Assembly (NCBI GenBank): GCA_963815495.1
Contig: CAWFGW010000015.1
Span: 62,001-126,000, forward strand
Source of the DNA: CAWFGW01 sp963815495
Lineage (GTDB): Bacteria; Bacteroidota; Bacteroidia; Cytophagales; JAAEPT01
Direction of reading: 5' to 3'
DNA: 64,000 nucleotides
Every line of letters starts with the position of its first letter. Within the stretch, counting starts at the first letter, position 1. A program made the translations under genes and the position numbers. This document shows, one piece after another, positions 8,745-18,647 of the stretch. Under the pieces are notes generated by a model. It saw nothing but the letters and a program-made list of their open reading frames with translations, was not told the DNA's origin and searched no databases.

Positions 8745-10253
8745 GTGAATCCATTTAAAAAACTAGCAGGGCAAACGGCTATCTACGGACTAAGTAGTAT
8801 GGTCGGACGTGCCGTTAATTTTTTACTAGTCCCTTTTTACACGGTTCAAGAGGTATTGACCACGGGAGAGTTTGGTGTAATGTCTGAGTTTTATGCTTAC
8901 GTGGCTTTCTTCAACATCCTATACCAATTTGGCATGGAAACCACCTATTTTCGCTATGCCAACAAAGGTAATGAACCGAGAACATTCAATAACATCGTTA
9001 GTTTTCTGTTGCTCTTTTCACTATTGCTTAGTGGAGGTTTGTTTGCTTTTGCAACGCCCATCATCAATTATCTGAATTATCCAGGGAACGAAAAGTATAT
9101 TTACTTTCTAGCCAGTGTGTTGTTTATCGATTCGTTGGTAGCTATTCCTTTTGCGCGATTGCGTTTTGAAAATAAGGCTACAAAATTTGCTTCTGTCCGT
9201 TTAGGAAACATTTTTCTAAATATTTTTTTCAATGTACTTTTCTTGGTGGTTTTTAAAAAAGTTTATTTAGGAGAATGGTTTCCAATATTGAAACCATTAA
9301 TAAACTTGCTTTACAATCCAACTTTTGGAGTAGGTTATGTGTTTTTGGCAAACCTCTTAGCCAATGCTTTTTTTATTCCGATGCTCATTTCGTGTTTTAA
9401 AGGATTTCAACTCACGTTTGAAAAGTCATATTTAAAAGAATTAATCATCTATGCCTACCCCATCATTTTTATGGGTTTTGCTCAAATGATTAACGAAGTC
9501 ATCGACAGAAGAATGTTATTGACTATACTTCCTGATGGTTTTTACTCTAACTTCTCAAAGATAGAAGCGGTGGGTATTTATAGTGCTTGCTATAAGTTTT
9601 CGATGTTTATGGCCTTAGCGACACAATCCTTCCGCTATGCGGCAGAGCCTTTTTTCTTTTCCAAAGCGAAAGACATAGATGCTCCAGAGACTTATGCAAT
9701 GGTTTTAAAGTGGTTCGTAATTACTACTTCAGTAATTTATGTCGCGGTGTCCGTCTACCGGTTTCTGATTGCTGATATTATTCTTCGTTCGGCTGACTAC
9801 CATACGGGATTAGCCATTGTACCTTTTTTATTGTTAGCCAACCTATTCTTAGGGGTGTACTATAACCAGTCCATTTGGTACAAAGTCACCAATAAAACTT
9901 ATTGGGGTACAATCATTACTGTTTTTGGTGCGGTGATTACATTAACTTTGAACTATTTACTGATTCCGATGTATGGTTACATGGGTAGTGCGATTGCCAC
10001 GTTGGTTTGTTATGCTTCTATCTGTTTGTTGTCTTACGTAGTAGGTCATAAGTATTATCCCGTTCCTTACAAAGTAGGTTCTGCCTTGTTTTATTTGTTG
10101 GTTTCTTCTGTTTTAGTCCTAGTTTCAATGTTTGTATATCAAGATAACACCCTGCAGAGTTTTGGTATGGCTACAGGGCTGCTTATGGCTTATTTGGCAA
10201 TCATTTATTTTGTTGAAAAACAGAATCTACCCAATAAAAAGCGAGATTTTTAG
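8745..10253 (+). CDS. Polysaccharide/oligosaccharide flippase (MOP/Wzx-like)
   Basis: An integral membrane protein of 502 residues with about 12-14 hydrophobic helices and the N-terminal pattern FKKLAGQTAIYGLSSMVGR typical of polysaccharide biosynthesis (PST/MATE-fold) exporters. It should flip lipid-linked glycans across the inner membrane. The start is a GTG. It leads an envelope gene set: dut begins 28 bases later, then a sugar nucleotidyltransferase. In many Flavobacteriia this gene order (flippase, dut, nucleotidyltransferase, TPR, DUF4292, EnvC) recurs. The glycan is unknown. Confidence 0.85.
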   Translation: MNPFKKLAGQTAIYGLSSMVGRAVNFLLVPFYTVQEVLTTGEFGVMSEFYAYVAFFNILYQFGMETTYFRYANKGNEPRTFNNIVSFLLLFSLLLSGGLFAFATPIINYLNYPGNEKYIYFLASVLFIDSLVAIPFARLRFENKATKFASVRLGNIFLNIFFNVLFLVVFKKVYLGEWFPILKPLINLLYNPTFGVGYVFLANLLANAFFIPMLISCFKGFQLTFEKSYLKELIIYAYPIIFMGFAQMINEVIDRRMLLTILPDGFYSNFSKIEAVGIYSACYKFSMFMALATQSFRYAAEPFFFSKAKDIDAPETYAMVLKWFVITTSVIYVAVSVYRFLIADIILRSADYHTGLAIVPFLLLANLFLGVYYNQSIWYKVTNKTYWGTIITVFGAVITLTLNYLLIPMYGYMGSAIATLVCYASICLLSYVVGHKYYPVPYKVGSALFYLLVSSVLVLVSMFVYQDNTLQSFGMATGLLMAYLAIIYFVEKQNLPNKKRDF

Positions 10254-10281
10254 TAGATTAACACCTTGAATTAAGGAAACA

Positions 10282-10716
10282 ATGCAAGTTAAAATCATCA
10301 ATAACTCTAAACACGAGTTACCACAATACGAAACCGAAGGATCAGCAGGCATGGATTTGCGAGCCAATTTGGAAGAGGATGTGGTATTGAAACCGCTAGA
10401 AAGAAAACTGATAAAAACGGGGTTATTTATCGAGTTACCATTGGGAACCGAAGCTCAAATTCGTCCACGTAGTGGATTAGCTTTCAAAAAGGGAATTACC
10501 GTATTGAACAGTCCAGGCACTATTGATGCAGATTATCGTGGAGAAATTGGTGTGTTGTTGGTAAACCTTTCCAACGAAAACTTTGAAGTAATCGATGGCG
10601 AACGCATCGCTCAAATGGTAATCGCTAAACACGAACAACCTGAACTGTTACTTGTGCAAAAACTTGGTGATACCCAACGAGGCGCTGGCGGGTTTGGAAG
10701 TACTGGAATAAAATAA
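10282..10716 (+). CDS. dut: Deoxyuridine 5'-triphosphate nucleotidohydrolase (dUTPase)
   Basis: The 144-residue trimeric dUTPase hydrolyses dUTP to dUMP and PPi, keeping uracil out of DNA and feeding dTMP synthesis. All five family motifs are visible: GSAGMDLRA (I), RPRSGLA (II), LNSPGTIDADYRGEI (III), the R-I-A-Q motif (IV), and the glycine-rich C-terminal arm RGAGGFGSTG (V) that closes the active site. The length is normal. It sits inside the envelope operon, a conserved but functionally unexplained position. Confidence 0.96.
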   Translation: MQVKIINNSKHELPQYETEGSAGMDLRANLEEDVVLKPLERKLIKTGLFIELPLGTEAQIRPRSGLAFKKGITVLNSPGTIDADYRGEIGVLLVNLSNENFEVIDGERIAQMVIAKHEQPELLLVQKLGDTQRGAGGFGSTGIK

Positions 10717-10776
10717 CGTCATTCCAGAAAATAAAAGACATCTGCTTTTTGAAGAGTATTTAATAGATTGTAATCA

Positions 10777-11787
10777 ATGAAGATAATTGTCCCTATGGCG
10801 GGCAGAGGAACTCGCCTTCGACCCCATACACTCACAGTCCCTAAACCATTAATCCCGATTGCTGGAAAACCCATCGTTCAACGGTTAATTGAGGACTTAG
10901 CTGCAGTGTGTCACACACCTATTAGCGAAGTTGCGTTTGTAATTGATAGAAGTTTTGGAGACCAGATTGAAAAAGATTTAAAAGCTATTGCAGCTAAATT
11001 GAATGCTAAGGGAACAATTTGTTATCAAGATGAAAAACTAGGTACTGCCCATGCTATATTGATGGCAGAGGAAGCTTTAAAAGGAAATGTATTAGTAGCA
11101 TTTGCAGACATTCTTTTCAAGGCAGATTTCCAATTAGATCTTAACAAAGATAGTATCGTTTGGGTACAAAAAGTGGACAACCCCTCGGCCTATGGGGTGG
11201 TCAAAATCAATGACAAAAACCAGATCACTGATTTCATTGAAAAGCCAGAGACTTATATTTCAGACTTGGCAATTATTGGAATCTATTACTTCAAAGACGG
11301 AGAAAACTTGCGGTCAGAGCTTCAATACTTGATTGAAAACGATATCCGGATTAAAGGCGGTGAGTTTGGATTGACCGATGCCTTGGAAAACATGAAAAAT
11401 AAAGGGTTAATTTTGGAACCAGGTGAGGTCTCCGAATGGTTAGACTGTGGTAACAAAGATGCTGTGGTAAACACAAATCAGCGTTATTTGACTTATCTAG
11501 CAGGACAAAAACTAATTGCTGACTCTGCTAAAATTGAAAACAGTGTGATTATCGAACCGGTTTTTATTGGTGAAAACGTCAAGTTGAACAATAGTGTGGT
11601 TGGTCCTTACGTTTCTATTGGGGATCATACTGAAATTCAAAATTCGGTAGTTTCCAACACCATTATTCAAGAAAAATCAACCATAAAAAATGCCAACATT
11701 GCCGATTCAATGATTGGTAATCAAGTTAACTACCTCTCCAAAGCAGAAGTTGTAAGCCTTGGAGACTTCAACACGATACAAAAATAG
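10777..11787 (+). CDS. Sugar-phosphate nucleotidyltransferase with left-handed beta-helix tail
   Basis: The 336-residue protein has an N-terminal NTP-transferase Rossmann domain (1-240) with the signature MAGRGTRLRPHTLTVPKPL, which binds the nucleotide, and metal/sugar motifs GTAHAI and FADIL. From about residue 245 hexapeptide-like repeats (SVIIEPVFIGENV, SVVGPYVSIGD) form a beta-helix as in GlmU and mannose- or glucose-1-phosphate nucleotidylyltransferases. It activates a sugar for glycan synthesis; the sugar cannot be read from sequence. Its stop overlaps the next start by one base (TAGTG), indicating translational coupling. Confidence 0.85.
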   Translation: MKIIVPMAGRGTRLRPHTLTVPKPLIPIAGKPIVQRLIEDLAAVCHTPISEVAFVIDRSFGDQIEKDLKAIAAKLNAKGTICYQDEKLGTAHAILMAEEALKGNVLVAFADILFKADFQLDLNKDSIVWVQKVDNPSAYGVVKINDKNQITDFIEKPETYISDLAIIGIYYFKDGENLRSELQYLIENDIRIKGGEFGLTDALENMKNKGLILEPGEVSEWLDCGNKDAVVNTNQRYLTYLAGQKLIADSAKIENSVIIEPVFIGENVKLNNSVVGPYVSIGDHTEIQNSVVSNTIIQEKSTIKNANIADSMIGNQVNYLSKAEVVSLGDFNTIQK

Positions 11788-13604
11788 TGAAGAAACTCTT
11801 ATTAATACTCACCCTCATACTTGGAACAAGCATTTTGTTTCCTCAAGCCGCTTATTCTAAAAACAAGAAAAAAAATAAAAAGAAGAAAGGCGCGCAAACG
11901 GAAAAATCTGTTGATGAAGAGAATAAAGCACAATACCTTTTTATAAAGGGCGAGGGTCATTTTTTATTAAAAGAATACCCTAAAGCCATTGCCTTATACA
12001 GCGAAGCATTACAACACTCCCCTAATAACGAAGTTATTAATTACAAAATTGCAGAAAGTTATTTTCACATGGGAGTACTTGATAAAGCTATTGAGTTTGC
12101 AAAGAAAGCTTTAGAACAAAACCATAAGCGACAAGAGTACTACTTGATGTTGGGTGATATCTACTTGAACAACATGGAGTTTGAAGCATCCGCAGAGGTG
12201 TATGAACAAATGTTGGAGAATGTAGAGGGCACAGAAGAATATTATTTTGAGTTAGGCGAGTTATACAATGAATTAGCAAAAGGCGAAAGATCAAAAAAAG
12301 CGTTATACCAAGGCAGCTCAGGAAAGCAAAAAGAAATCGAAAAATCGATTGAGGAATATAGTGAAAAAGCTATCGAAGCATATACTCAAGCAGAACAACA
12401 TTTTGATGTACACGAGGAATTGACTTTTAAAAAACAACGTCTCTATCTTGGTTTAAATAAAGTAGATGAAGCTATAGCTGAAGGCAAAAAGCTGATTGCT
12501 GCCTTTCCCGATGAGATCCGTTACAAACTAAACTTAGCGGAGTTAATCTATTCCAATGACAGACAGCAGCAGGCCATTGATTATATGAAAAAAGTCGCGG
12601 AAGAAATGCCTGATGAACCAACTCCCTTGTTAATGTTATCCGATTTTCACGAGGGAATTGGTGATTCTAAAAAGGCAGACGAATATCTTGAATTGGCTTT
12701 TAACAACCCAAAAATGGATGTAGACTCGAAGGTAAAAATGATTTCCACATACTTACAATTCACGGATGATCAAGAGAAAAAAGCAACCGCATTAAAACTT
12801 GCCTTAAAGGTTACTAAAACACACCCCGACAAACCTCAGGCCCATTCTATATATGCCGATGTATTATTCTTAAACAATGAAAAAGCAGCAGCACGTGATG
12901 TTTATTATACCGCTGCTAAATTAGATACCACTAAGTTTTTGTTATGGCAACAACTCGTAGGTTTAGACATCGATTTAAACCAGAATGATAGTTTAATTGC
13001 TCATACTGAAGAGGCTTTAAACTATTTTCCAGAAAGTCCTCTGCTATGGTTATATAACGGTTTAGGTTATCAAATGACCAAACAAAAAATGAAAGCAGTT
13101 GCTTCCTATGAAAAAGGTTTAGAGTTAGCGAAAGATGATCCAGCACTACAGAGTCAGTTCAATGCACAGTTAGGTGATGCTTACAACGACATAAAAGCCT
13201 ATGAAAAATCGGACGAAGCCTATGGTAGAGCTTTAGAATATGACCCTAATAATGTGCATGTGTTAAATAACTATAGCTATTTTCTTTCATTAAGAAATGA
13301 TAAACTCGATGAGGCAAAAGCCATGTCAGAACGAGTGGTGCGCATGCATCCAGAAGAAGCTACCTATCTGGATACTTATGCTTGGGTATTGTATAAAATG
13401 AAAGATTATCATGGTGCTAAAAAATATTTAGAAAAAGCGCTTAAAAACACGAATGATGGTACTGTAATCGAACACTATGGTGATGTGTTATACCAAATGG
13501 GAAAAGAAGAATCAGCATTAGAATATTGGATGAAGGCCAAAGAACAAGGTGGTGCTTCAGACCTAATTGACAAAAAAATAAAAGAGAAAAAACTGTATGA
13601 GTAA
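11787..13604 (+). CDS. Exported tetratricopeptide-repeat protein
   Basis: The 605-residue protein has a signal peptide (about 1-24, ending AYS), then a lysine-rich linker and about 12-14 TPR units through the whole length (for example AIALYSEALQHSPNN, KAIEFAKKALEQN, AVASYEKGLELAKDD, YLDTYAWVLYKMKDYHGAKKYLEKAL). It should act as a periplasmic scaffold. The GTG start overlaps the previous stop and its own end overlaps the DUF4292 gene by 8 bases, so it forms one translational unit with the envelope operon. A partner is not evident, but co-conservation with EnvC and a DUF4292 lipoprotein suggests wall or outer-membrane assembly. Confidence 0.85.
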   Translation: MKKLLLILTLILGTSILFPQAAYSKNKKKNKKKKGAQTEKSVDEENKAQYLFIKGEGHFLLKEYPKAIALYSEALQHSPNNEVINYKIAESYFHMGVLDKAIEFAKKALEQNHKRQEYYLMLGDIYLNNMEFEASAEVYEQMLENVEGTEEYYFELGELYNELAKGERSKKALYQGSSGKQKEIEKSIEEYSEKAIEAYTQAEQHFDVHEELTFKKQRLYLGLNKVDEAIAEGKKLIAAFPDEIRYKLNLAELIYSNDRQQQAIDYMKKVAEEMPDEPTPLLMLSDFHEGIGDSKKADEYLELAFNNPKMDVDSKVKMISTYLQFTDDQEKKATALKLALKVTKTHPDKPQAHSIYADVLFLNNEKAAARDVYYTAAKLDTTKFLLWQQLVGLDIDLNQNDSLIAHTEEALNYFPESPLLWLYNGLGYQMTKQKMKAVASYEKGLELAKDDPALQSQFNAQLGDAYNDIKAYEKSDEAYGRALEYDPNNVHVLNNYSYFLSLRNDKLDEAKAMSERVVRMHPEEATYLDTYAWVLYKMKDYHGAKKYLEKALKNTNDGTVIEHYGDVLYQMGKEESALEYWMKAKEQGGASDLIDKKIKEKKLYE

Positions 13605-14325
13605 ACTCAAAATTATTGTTTGTTTCTTTGCATTCATTTTTTTACTGAGTGCTTGTAAAAATAAAAAATCTGGTTCTCCTATGACTAAGGTCAAAGGTTT
13701 AGACCAAGTAGATTTTGACTATTTTAGTTCAAAGTTGAAAGTGAGTTACAGTGATGAAAATCAATCCATAGGACTAAATGCAGGACTCCGGATGAAAAAA
13801 GATGAAGTAGTTTGGTTAAGCGTTTTAGGTCCTTTCGGAATAAAAGTCGGTAAATTAAAACTAACTCAAGACTCCATCTTAATTCTTCAGGATTACCCGG
13901 ACAAAACATACTCAGCCTATTCCGTGGAAGCCTTTAACAAAAAAAATGGTACAGATATCTCAGTAAGACAAGTGCAAAACCTGTTGTTGGGCAACTTATT
14001 GTTTGATAATAAATCGAAAATCGTATCACAAGACAACCGCATGGTCGTAAAACAAACGTCAGGTAGTTATTCAATTTTAAACTTTTTAGAAGGAAATAAA
14101 ATAAAAGAAGTGCTGGTCAACAGTAGTGTGCAACAAGGAAACATTAATCTGGTGTATGACGATTACCAAAAACACGATGGTAGAATTATTCCCGAAAAAG
14201 CTGACTTACAGGTAAGTTCAAGTAGTTTTTCAGCGGCAGTAGAGATGCAACATAAAAATGTTAATTTTACGAATGATAAATTAGACTTTCCATTTACGGT
14301 AAGTGATCGGTATGTTCGCAAATAA
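13597..14325 (+). CDS. DUF4292 lipoprotein
   Basis: The 242-residue protein begins with a lipoprotein signal ending in the lipobox LLSAC (Cys about 20). The mature part matches the DUF4292 family: a LolA/LolB-like single beta-sheet pattern (LRMKKDEVVWLSVLGPFGIK, GKLKLTQDSILIL). By analogy it could bind acyl chains or help lipoprotein or outer-membrane traffic, but this is inference. It overlaps both neighbours (8 bases with the TPR gene, 14 with the EnvC gene). Confidence 0.85.
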   Translation: MSKLKIIVCFFAFIFLLSACKNKKSGSPMTKVKGLDQVDFDYFSSKLKVSYSDENQSIGLNAGLRMKKDEVVWLSVLGPFGIKVGKLKLTQDSILILQDYPDKTYSAYSVEAFNKKNGTDISVRQVQNLLLGNLLFDNKSKIVSQDNRMVVKQTSGSYSILNFLEGNKIKEVLVNSSVQQGNINLVYDDYQKHDGRIIPEKADLQVSSSSFSAAVEMQHKNVNFTNDKLDFPFTVSDRYVRK

Positions 14326-15550
14326 GCTTTTTCTCTTTCTTTTATTCTTCATTTTTTCAAGCGTACTGGTTACTGCTCAGAAGAAAACACGCTATTCATT
14401 AGAAAAAGAGCGAAAGGAAATTCAAAAGAAAATGGCTGACGCTGCTAAGTTACTAGCTGAAACAAAAAATGAAAAAAAATCTTCGGAGAGTGAATTAAGA
14501 GCACTTAACCAACGGATATTTACGCAGGAATCTTACCTCAAGAACTTACAAAGTGAAGTTCAGCTTATCAACAACGAGATGAGTGAAATGGAAGATATTA
14601 TTTATGCGCTTCAACGCGATTTGGATTCCCTCAAAAAAGAATATAGCGAAATGGTGTACATCACTTACAAAGCTAATAATGCATTTAGCAAACTTTCCTT
14701 TTTATTTACCTCGCAGTCCTACAACCAGCTGATGATGCGTATAAAATATCTTGATCAGTTTAGAAGAGCACGGAAAGCTCAGGTTGAGAAAATTCAACAG
14801 ATGAAGGATTATTTGGTAGAGAAAGAAGTTGATTTACAGGAGAAACTCAATGAGAAAAAAGAAACACTGAAGAAATTAGAGAACGAAAAAAATCAGTTAG
14901 CTAGTTTACAACAAAAACAACAAAGCTTATTGTCACAGCTTTCTTCCAGAGAAAAAGAATTTTTGAGTAAAATCAAACAGTATGAAAAAGAACAGGAAAA
15001 ACTCAATAAGCTAATCAAAGACATCATCGAAGAAGAAATTGCTAAAGAACGCGCCCGAGCCGCTGCGGAAGCAAAAAAAAATGCAGCAACTTCTTCTTCC
15101 AACTCGAAGCTTGAATCGACTAAAGAAACCACAATTATTTCCAACAATTTTTCTGCAAACAAAGGCCGTTTGCCATGGCCATTGACACGCTGTTTCATCT
15201 CTAGAAAATTTGGCAAACAACCACACCCCGTATTGGCAAGTGTATATACAATGAACAACGGGTTGGGATTACAGTGCGAAAAAAGTTCTGAAGTAAAAGC
15301 GGTCTTTGATGGCACGGTAACTACTGTGGCGACCATACCAGGAATGAACAAAATAGTCATGGTAAAACATGGAGACTACTTTTCAGTCTACGCGAAACTG
15401 GAGACTGTATATGTGAGCACAGGAGATAAGATCACCGCCAAATCACCTATAGGTAGGGTGTATACCAACGGCAACAATGAAACTGAATTAGAATTTCAAA
15501 TCTGGAATGGTAAGGAGAAGTTAGATCCACAATTGTGGTTAGCTAGATAG
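14312..15550 (+). CDS. EnvC-like murein hydrolase activator (degenerate M23/LytM)
   Basis: The 412-residue protein has a signal peptide (about 1-22), a long coiled coil (about 25-260, rich in E, K, Q) and a C-terminal LytM/M23 fold. The metal ligands of active M23 peptidases are gone: HxGxD is NNGLGL, the YxHL strand is YAKL, and LHFE is LEFQ. This matches EnvC-type activators, which recruit and open amidases at the division site instead of cutting peptidoglycan themselves. I prefer the ATG at 14312 to the GTG at 14303. It is the last gene of the envelope operon. Confidence 0.87.
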   Translation: MFANKLFLFLLFFIFSSVLVTAQKKTRYSLEKERKEIQKKMADAAKLLAETKNEKKSSESELRALNQRIFTQESYLKNLQSEVQLINNEMSEMEDIIYALQRDLDSLKKEYSEMVYITYKANNAFSKLSFLFTSQSYNQLMMRIKYLDQFRRARKAQVEKIQQMKDYLVEKEVDLQEKLNEKKETLKKLENEKNQLASLQQKQQSLLSQLSSREKEFLSKIKQYEKEQEKLNKLIKDIIEEEIAKERARAAAEAKKNAATSSSNSKLESTKETTIISNNFSANKGRLPWPLTRCFISRKFGKQPHPVLASVYTMNNGLGLQCEKSSEVKAVFDGTVTTVATIPGMNKIVMVKHGDYFSVYAKLETVYVSTGDKITAKSPIGRVYTNGNNETELEFQIWNGKEKLDPQLWLAR

Positions 15551-15640
15551 AGCAAAGAGTAAAGTAGACAGACGAACTTCTAATTCATTTAAGCTCGCGG
15601 CTTATAATTTTATAAAAGAAAATGCTATTTCTATAGTTGC

Positions 15641-15982
15641 TTATCTCTTTTTACTCGCCTTAGCCAATGGATTAAAGTCCAAACACACTTGGATCCATGC
15701 TGCCAGTACTTCGTCATTATCAACCGCTTCGGGCACTACATACACATAACCTTTCATTGGTCGTTTAGTAAAATCCATGGGTCTACAGCCTTCCTTTTGA
15801 AGACAGGTTTCATACGCTCCTTCTCCTACACGACACATCAATTGGTCTTTGATAATACCTACACACATTTTTCCTTCAACCATATAACACAAGCCACCCA
15901 TCATTTTTTTGGCCAAAAAATTTGTTTTCTTTTCTTCCAGAATACGGGTTATGCGTTCTTCTAAATACGTATCGTATGCCAT
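15641..15982 (-). CDS. TfoX/Sxy N-terminal domain protein
   Basis: The 113-residue protein matches the TfoX_N fold: RI..IL...... KKMMGGLCYMVEGKMCVGI then LMCRVG, and a late MKGYVYV strand. In gamma-proteobacteria Sxy/TfoX activates competence genes with CRP; small single-domain versions in Bacteroidota have no proven role. It is convergent with the EnvC gene and 159 bases from the divergent dabA. Confidence 0.8.
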   Translation of the reverse strand: MAYDTYLEERITRILEEKKTNFLAKKMMGGLCYMVEGKMCVGIIKDQLMCRVGEGAYETCLQKEGCRPMDFTKRPMKGYVYVVPEAVDNDEVLAAWIQVCLDFNPLAKASKKR

Positions 15983-16141
15983 AATGCAATTGATTTGGTT
16001 ATAGAATAAAGCTATCTTTTCAGATAGTTTTCAGATTTTTCTTAGTAGTTCACAATCTAATTGATTGTTGCTTATGCAAGAAAAAAATATGTACAATTGT
16101 ATATGCTTATCAGCGTCTCTTAAAATCAGCTATTTGTACTA

Positions 16142-18640
16142 ATGAATGATGCTCCCAAATTCCATGAATATGAAGTGCTAAAGAAAATAAAGCACTACTT
16201 ACCCCACCAAGCTCCTCTTAAAGATTTTGTTCACCACAACACGTTAAGCTGCTTTCAAGAGTATCCTTTTGAGGAGGCTATTGCTCGTGCTTCTAAAATA
16301 TTTGGATATAAAACCTCCCTCAACATTGAAGAATACCGTGAACTCTATAAAAAACATCTTATCCGAGAAGATATCCTAGAACAAGTTATTATCAAACGTA
16401 AAGGGCAAGATCAAGCAGATGAGTGGATTCATAATCTCTTTCATAAACAATATAACAACTCTATATCCTCGCGAATAGGTAATTTTAGAAACTGGTGGAA
16501 AAATGCCTATCAAGTTGACCTTGATCACGAAATCAACAATGTGCTTTTTAAACTATTGGCCGCTTACTTAGATCAAGGTATTGCCATCTGGCACTTTCCT
16601 TTTGATGAAAAAGGGTTTTTAGCTTCCGTTAGAAGTCTAGAACAAAAAAGTTTAGCTGACTTTGTAAACACTAAATTAGGGCTGTCTCTTTTAGCGAATA
16701 AAAACATCACAATTACAGAACTATTAGAACTGTTGGTAGGGGATGAATCGCTCTATGAGAACTACTTGTTTGAACAACAATTTACTCACCCAGGGTGGTC
16801 AGGAATGGTAACTATGATTGAAAAACAACCAAGATCATTATTGGACATCAGGCCAATTACACTAGAAGACCTTATCAAGTTTGAGTTGATTCTGGAAATT
16901 GATGCCATTGAAAACCGTCATAAAAACAAATGGAAACCCCTTGGTGAGCACGATTTTCCACGACCAGAATATATTTTTGCTCCAACACCTAAAACTATTG
17001 AAGACGAAGCAATAGGTATCTGGCAAGAAGCATATGAGTGGAGTTATTACGATAGTGTGTTGGCGGGCATTCAAAAACAAAAAGGAAAGTCCCACAAAAA
17101 AGCTCAAAAAACTTTTCAAGCCTTGTTCTGTATTGATGATCGTGAAGGATCCATCAGGCGTTATATTGAAAAATTAGATCCCCGCTGCGAGACCTACGGT
17201 ACGCCAGGTCACTTTGGCATTGCGATGTATTACCAGCCGAAGGACAGTAAGTTTTACACGCAGGTTTGTCCAGGATCCATTACCCCCAAACATTTAGTAA
17301 AAGAAATTGGAGAGTCAGAAAAGTTAGGTTCTGAAATTCATTTCTCTAAGTTATCTCAAAACCCTTTAGTAAGTTTTTTTTATGCCTTAGGAGTCGGCTT
17401 TTGGTCGGGATTAATGATGTTTTTAAACATCTTCAAACCTAATTTCAACGTGCTTGCAACCTCCTCTTTTGCCCACATGGGTAAAAAATCAAAGTTAAGC
17501 ATCGTTAATGAAAGATTGGATGACACCTATGAAGGACTTCAAATTGGTTTTACCTTAGACGAAATGATTTCAATTGTTTCATCGGTCTTAAGAAGCATTG
17601 GATTGATTGAAGACTTTGGAAAATTGGTATATGATATCGGGCATGGTGGCAGTAGTATAAACAATACACACTATGCTGGTTATGATTGTGGTGCATGTTC
17701 TGGTAGACCAGGTTCCGTGAATGCACGCGTGTTTGCCTACATGGCTAACAATCCTGAAGTAAGAGAAAAATTGCGAGAACAAGGCATTAATATTCCTAAT
17801 GCTACTCAGTTTGTGGGTGGATTACACGATACTACTCGTGACGAATTTGAATTCTATGATGAGGATGTTTTGACTGAAGCCAATAGAGTCGCCCATGTCA
17901 AAAATCTTAAAATGTTCAAAGAGGCGTTAGACATGAATGCAAAAGAACGTTCACGAAGGTTTTTTTCAATTAACTCGAAGCAAAAAGCCTCGAAAATTCA
18001 TGAACTTGTAAAAAACAGGTCGATTTCTCTGTTTGAACCACGTCCTGAATTAAATCATTCCGCAAACGCCTTATGTATTGTTGGTCGACACAGTTTAAAT
18101 GAAGGCCTATTCTTAGATAGAAGAGCATTTTCTAATTCGTATGACTATTCATTAGATATGAATGGTGATTTGCTTTTAAATATATTAAATGCTGCTGCAC
18201 CAGTTTGTGGAGGTATTAATTTGGAGTACTATTTTTCACGAGTTGACAATCAAAAATTAGGAGCTGGCTCAAAGCTTCCCCACAACGTTGTCGGACTTAT
18301 TGGTGTTGCTAACGGTGTTGAAGGGGATTTGCGTCCAGGGCTGCCCTTACAGATGATTGAAGTCCATGACCCGATTCGATTGATGTTGATTGTTGAACAT
18401 TTTCCAGAAGTGGTGTTAGCAACAGTAAAAAAGAACCCGAGTACCTATCAATGGATTGAAAATAAATGGGTGATTTTAGCAGTAGTTCATCCTAAAACAC
18501 AAGAAACCTACCGCTTTGAAAATGGTGAAATGGAACGTTATCAGCCGCTAAAAAAACTATTGGATACCGTGGAAGATATTGACAAGTTAATTGAATCTCA
18601 CGAGGAAAATTTCCCGGTTTATCTTATCAAAAACAATTAA
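16142..18640 (+). CDS. dabA: DabA, inorganic carbon transporter subunit (DUF2309/UPF0753)
   Basis: This 832-residue soluble, membrane-associated subunit of the DAB complex is thought to hydrate CO2 to bicarbonate vectorially, driven by the cation gradient through DabB. The carbonic-anhydrase-like zinc site is intact: Cys330 and Asp332 in LFCIDDREGS, and His501 and Cys516 in GHGGSSINNTHYAGYDC. The 15-residue spacing equals that of His524/Cys539 in the studied Halothiobacillus protein. The length is normal. dabB starts 8 bases downstream. In a non-autotroph the role would be bicarbonate supply for carboxylases at low CO2; I see no RuBisCO or carboxysome genes. Confidence 0.92.
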   Translation: MNDAPKFHEYEVLKKIKHYLPHQAPLKDFVHHNTLSCFQEYPFEEAIARASKIFGYKTSLNIEEYRELYKKHLIREDILEQVIIKRKGQDQADEWIHNLFHKQYNNSISSRIGNFRNWWKNAYQVDLDHEINNVLFKLLAAYLDQGIAIWHFPFDEKGFLASVRSLEQKSLADFVNTKLGLSLLANKNITITELLELLVGDESLYENYLFEQQFTHPGWSGMVTMIEKQPRSLLDIRPITLEDLIKFELILEIDAIENRHKNKWKPLGEHDFPRPEYIFAPTPKTIEDEAIGIWQEAYEWSYYDSVLAGIQKQKGKSHKKAQKTFQALFCIDDREGSIRRYIEKLDPRCETYGTPGHFGIAMYYQPKDSKFYTQVCPGSITPKHLVKEIGESEKLGSEIHFSKLSQNPLVSFFYALGVGFWSGLMMFLNIFKPNFNVLATSSFAHMGKKSKLSIVNERLDDTYEGLQIGFTLDEMISIVSSVLRSIGLIEDFGKLVYDIGHGGSSINNTHYAGYDCGACSGRPGSVNARVFAYMANNPEVREKLREQGINIPNATQFVGGLHDTTRDEFEFYDEDVLTEANRVAHVKNLKMFKEALDMNAKERSRRFFSINSKQKASKIHELVKNRSISLFEPRPELNHSANALCIVGRHSLNEGLFLDRRAFSNSYDYSLDMNGDLLLNILNAAAPVCGGINLEYYFSRVDNQKLGAGSKLPHNVVGLIGVANGVEGDLRPGLPLQMIEVHDPIRLMLIVEHFPEVVLATVKKNPSTYQWIENKWVILAVVHPKTQETYRFENGEMERYQPLKKLLDTVEDIDKLIESHEENFPVYLIKNN

Positions 18641-18647
18641 TCAGCAA

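Noticed and set aside
14893..15360. 155-codon frame antisense to the EnvC gene
   Set aside because: It mirrors the coiled-coil codons of a real gene; its Ser/Phe-rich content is the expected shadow.
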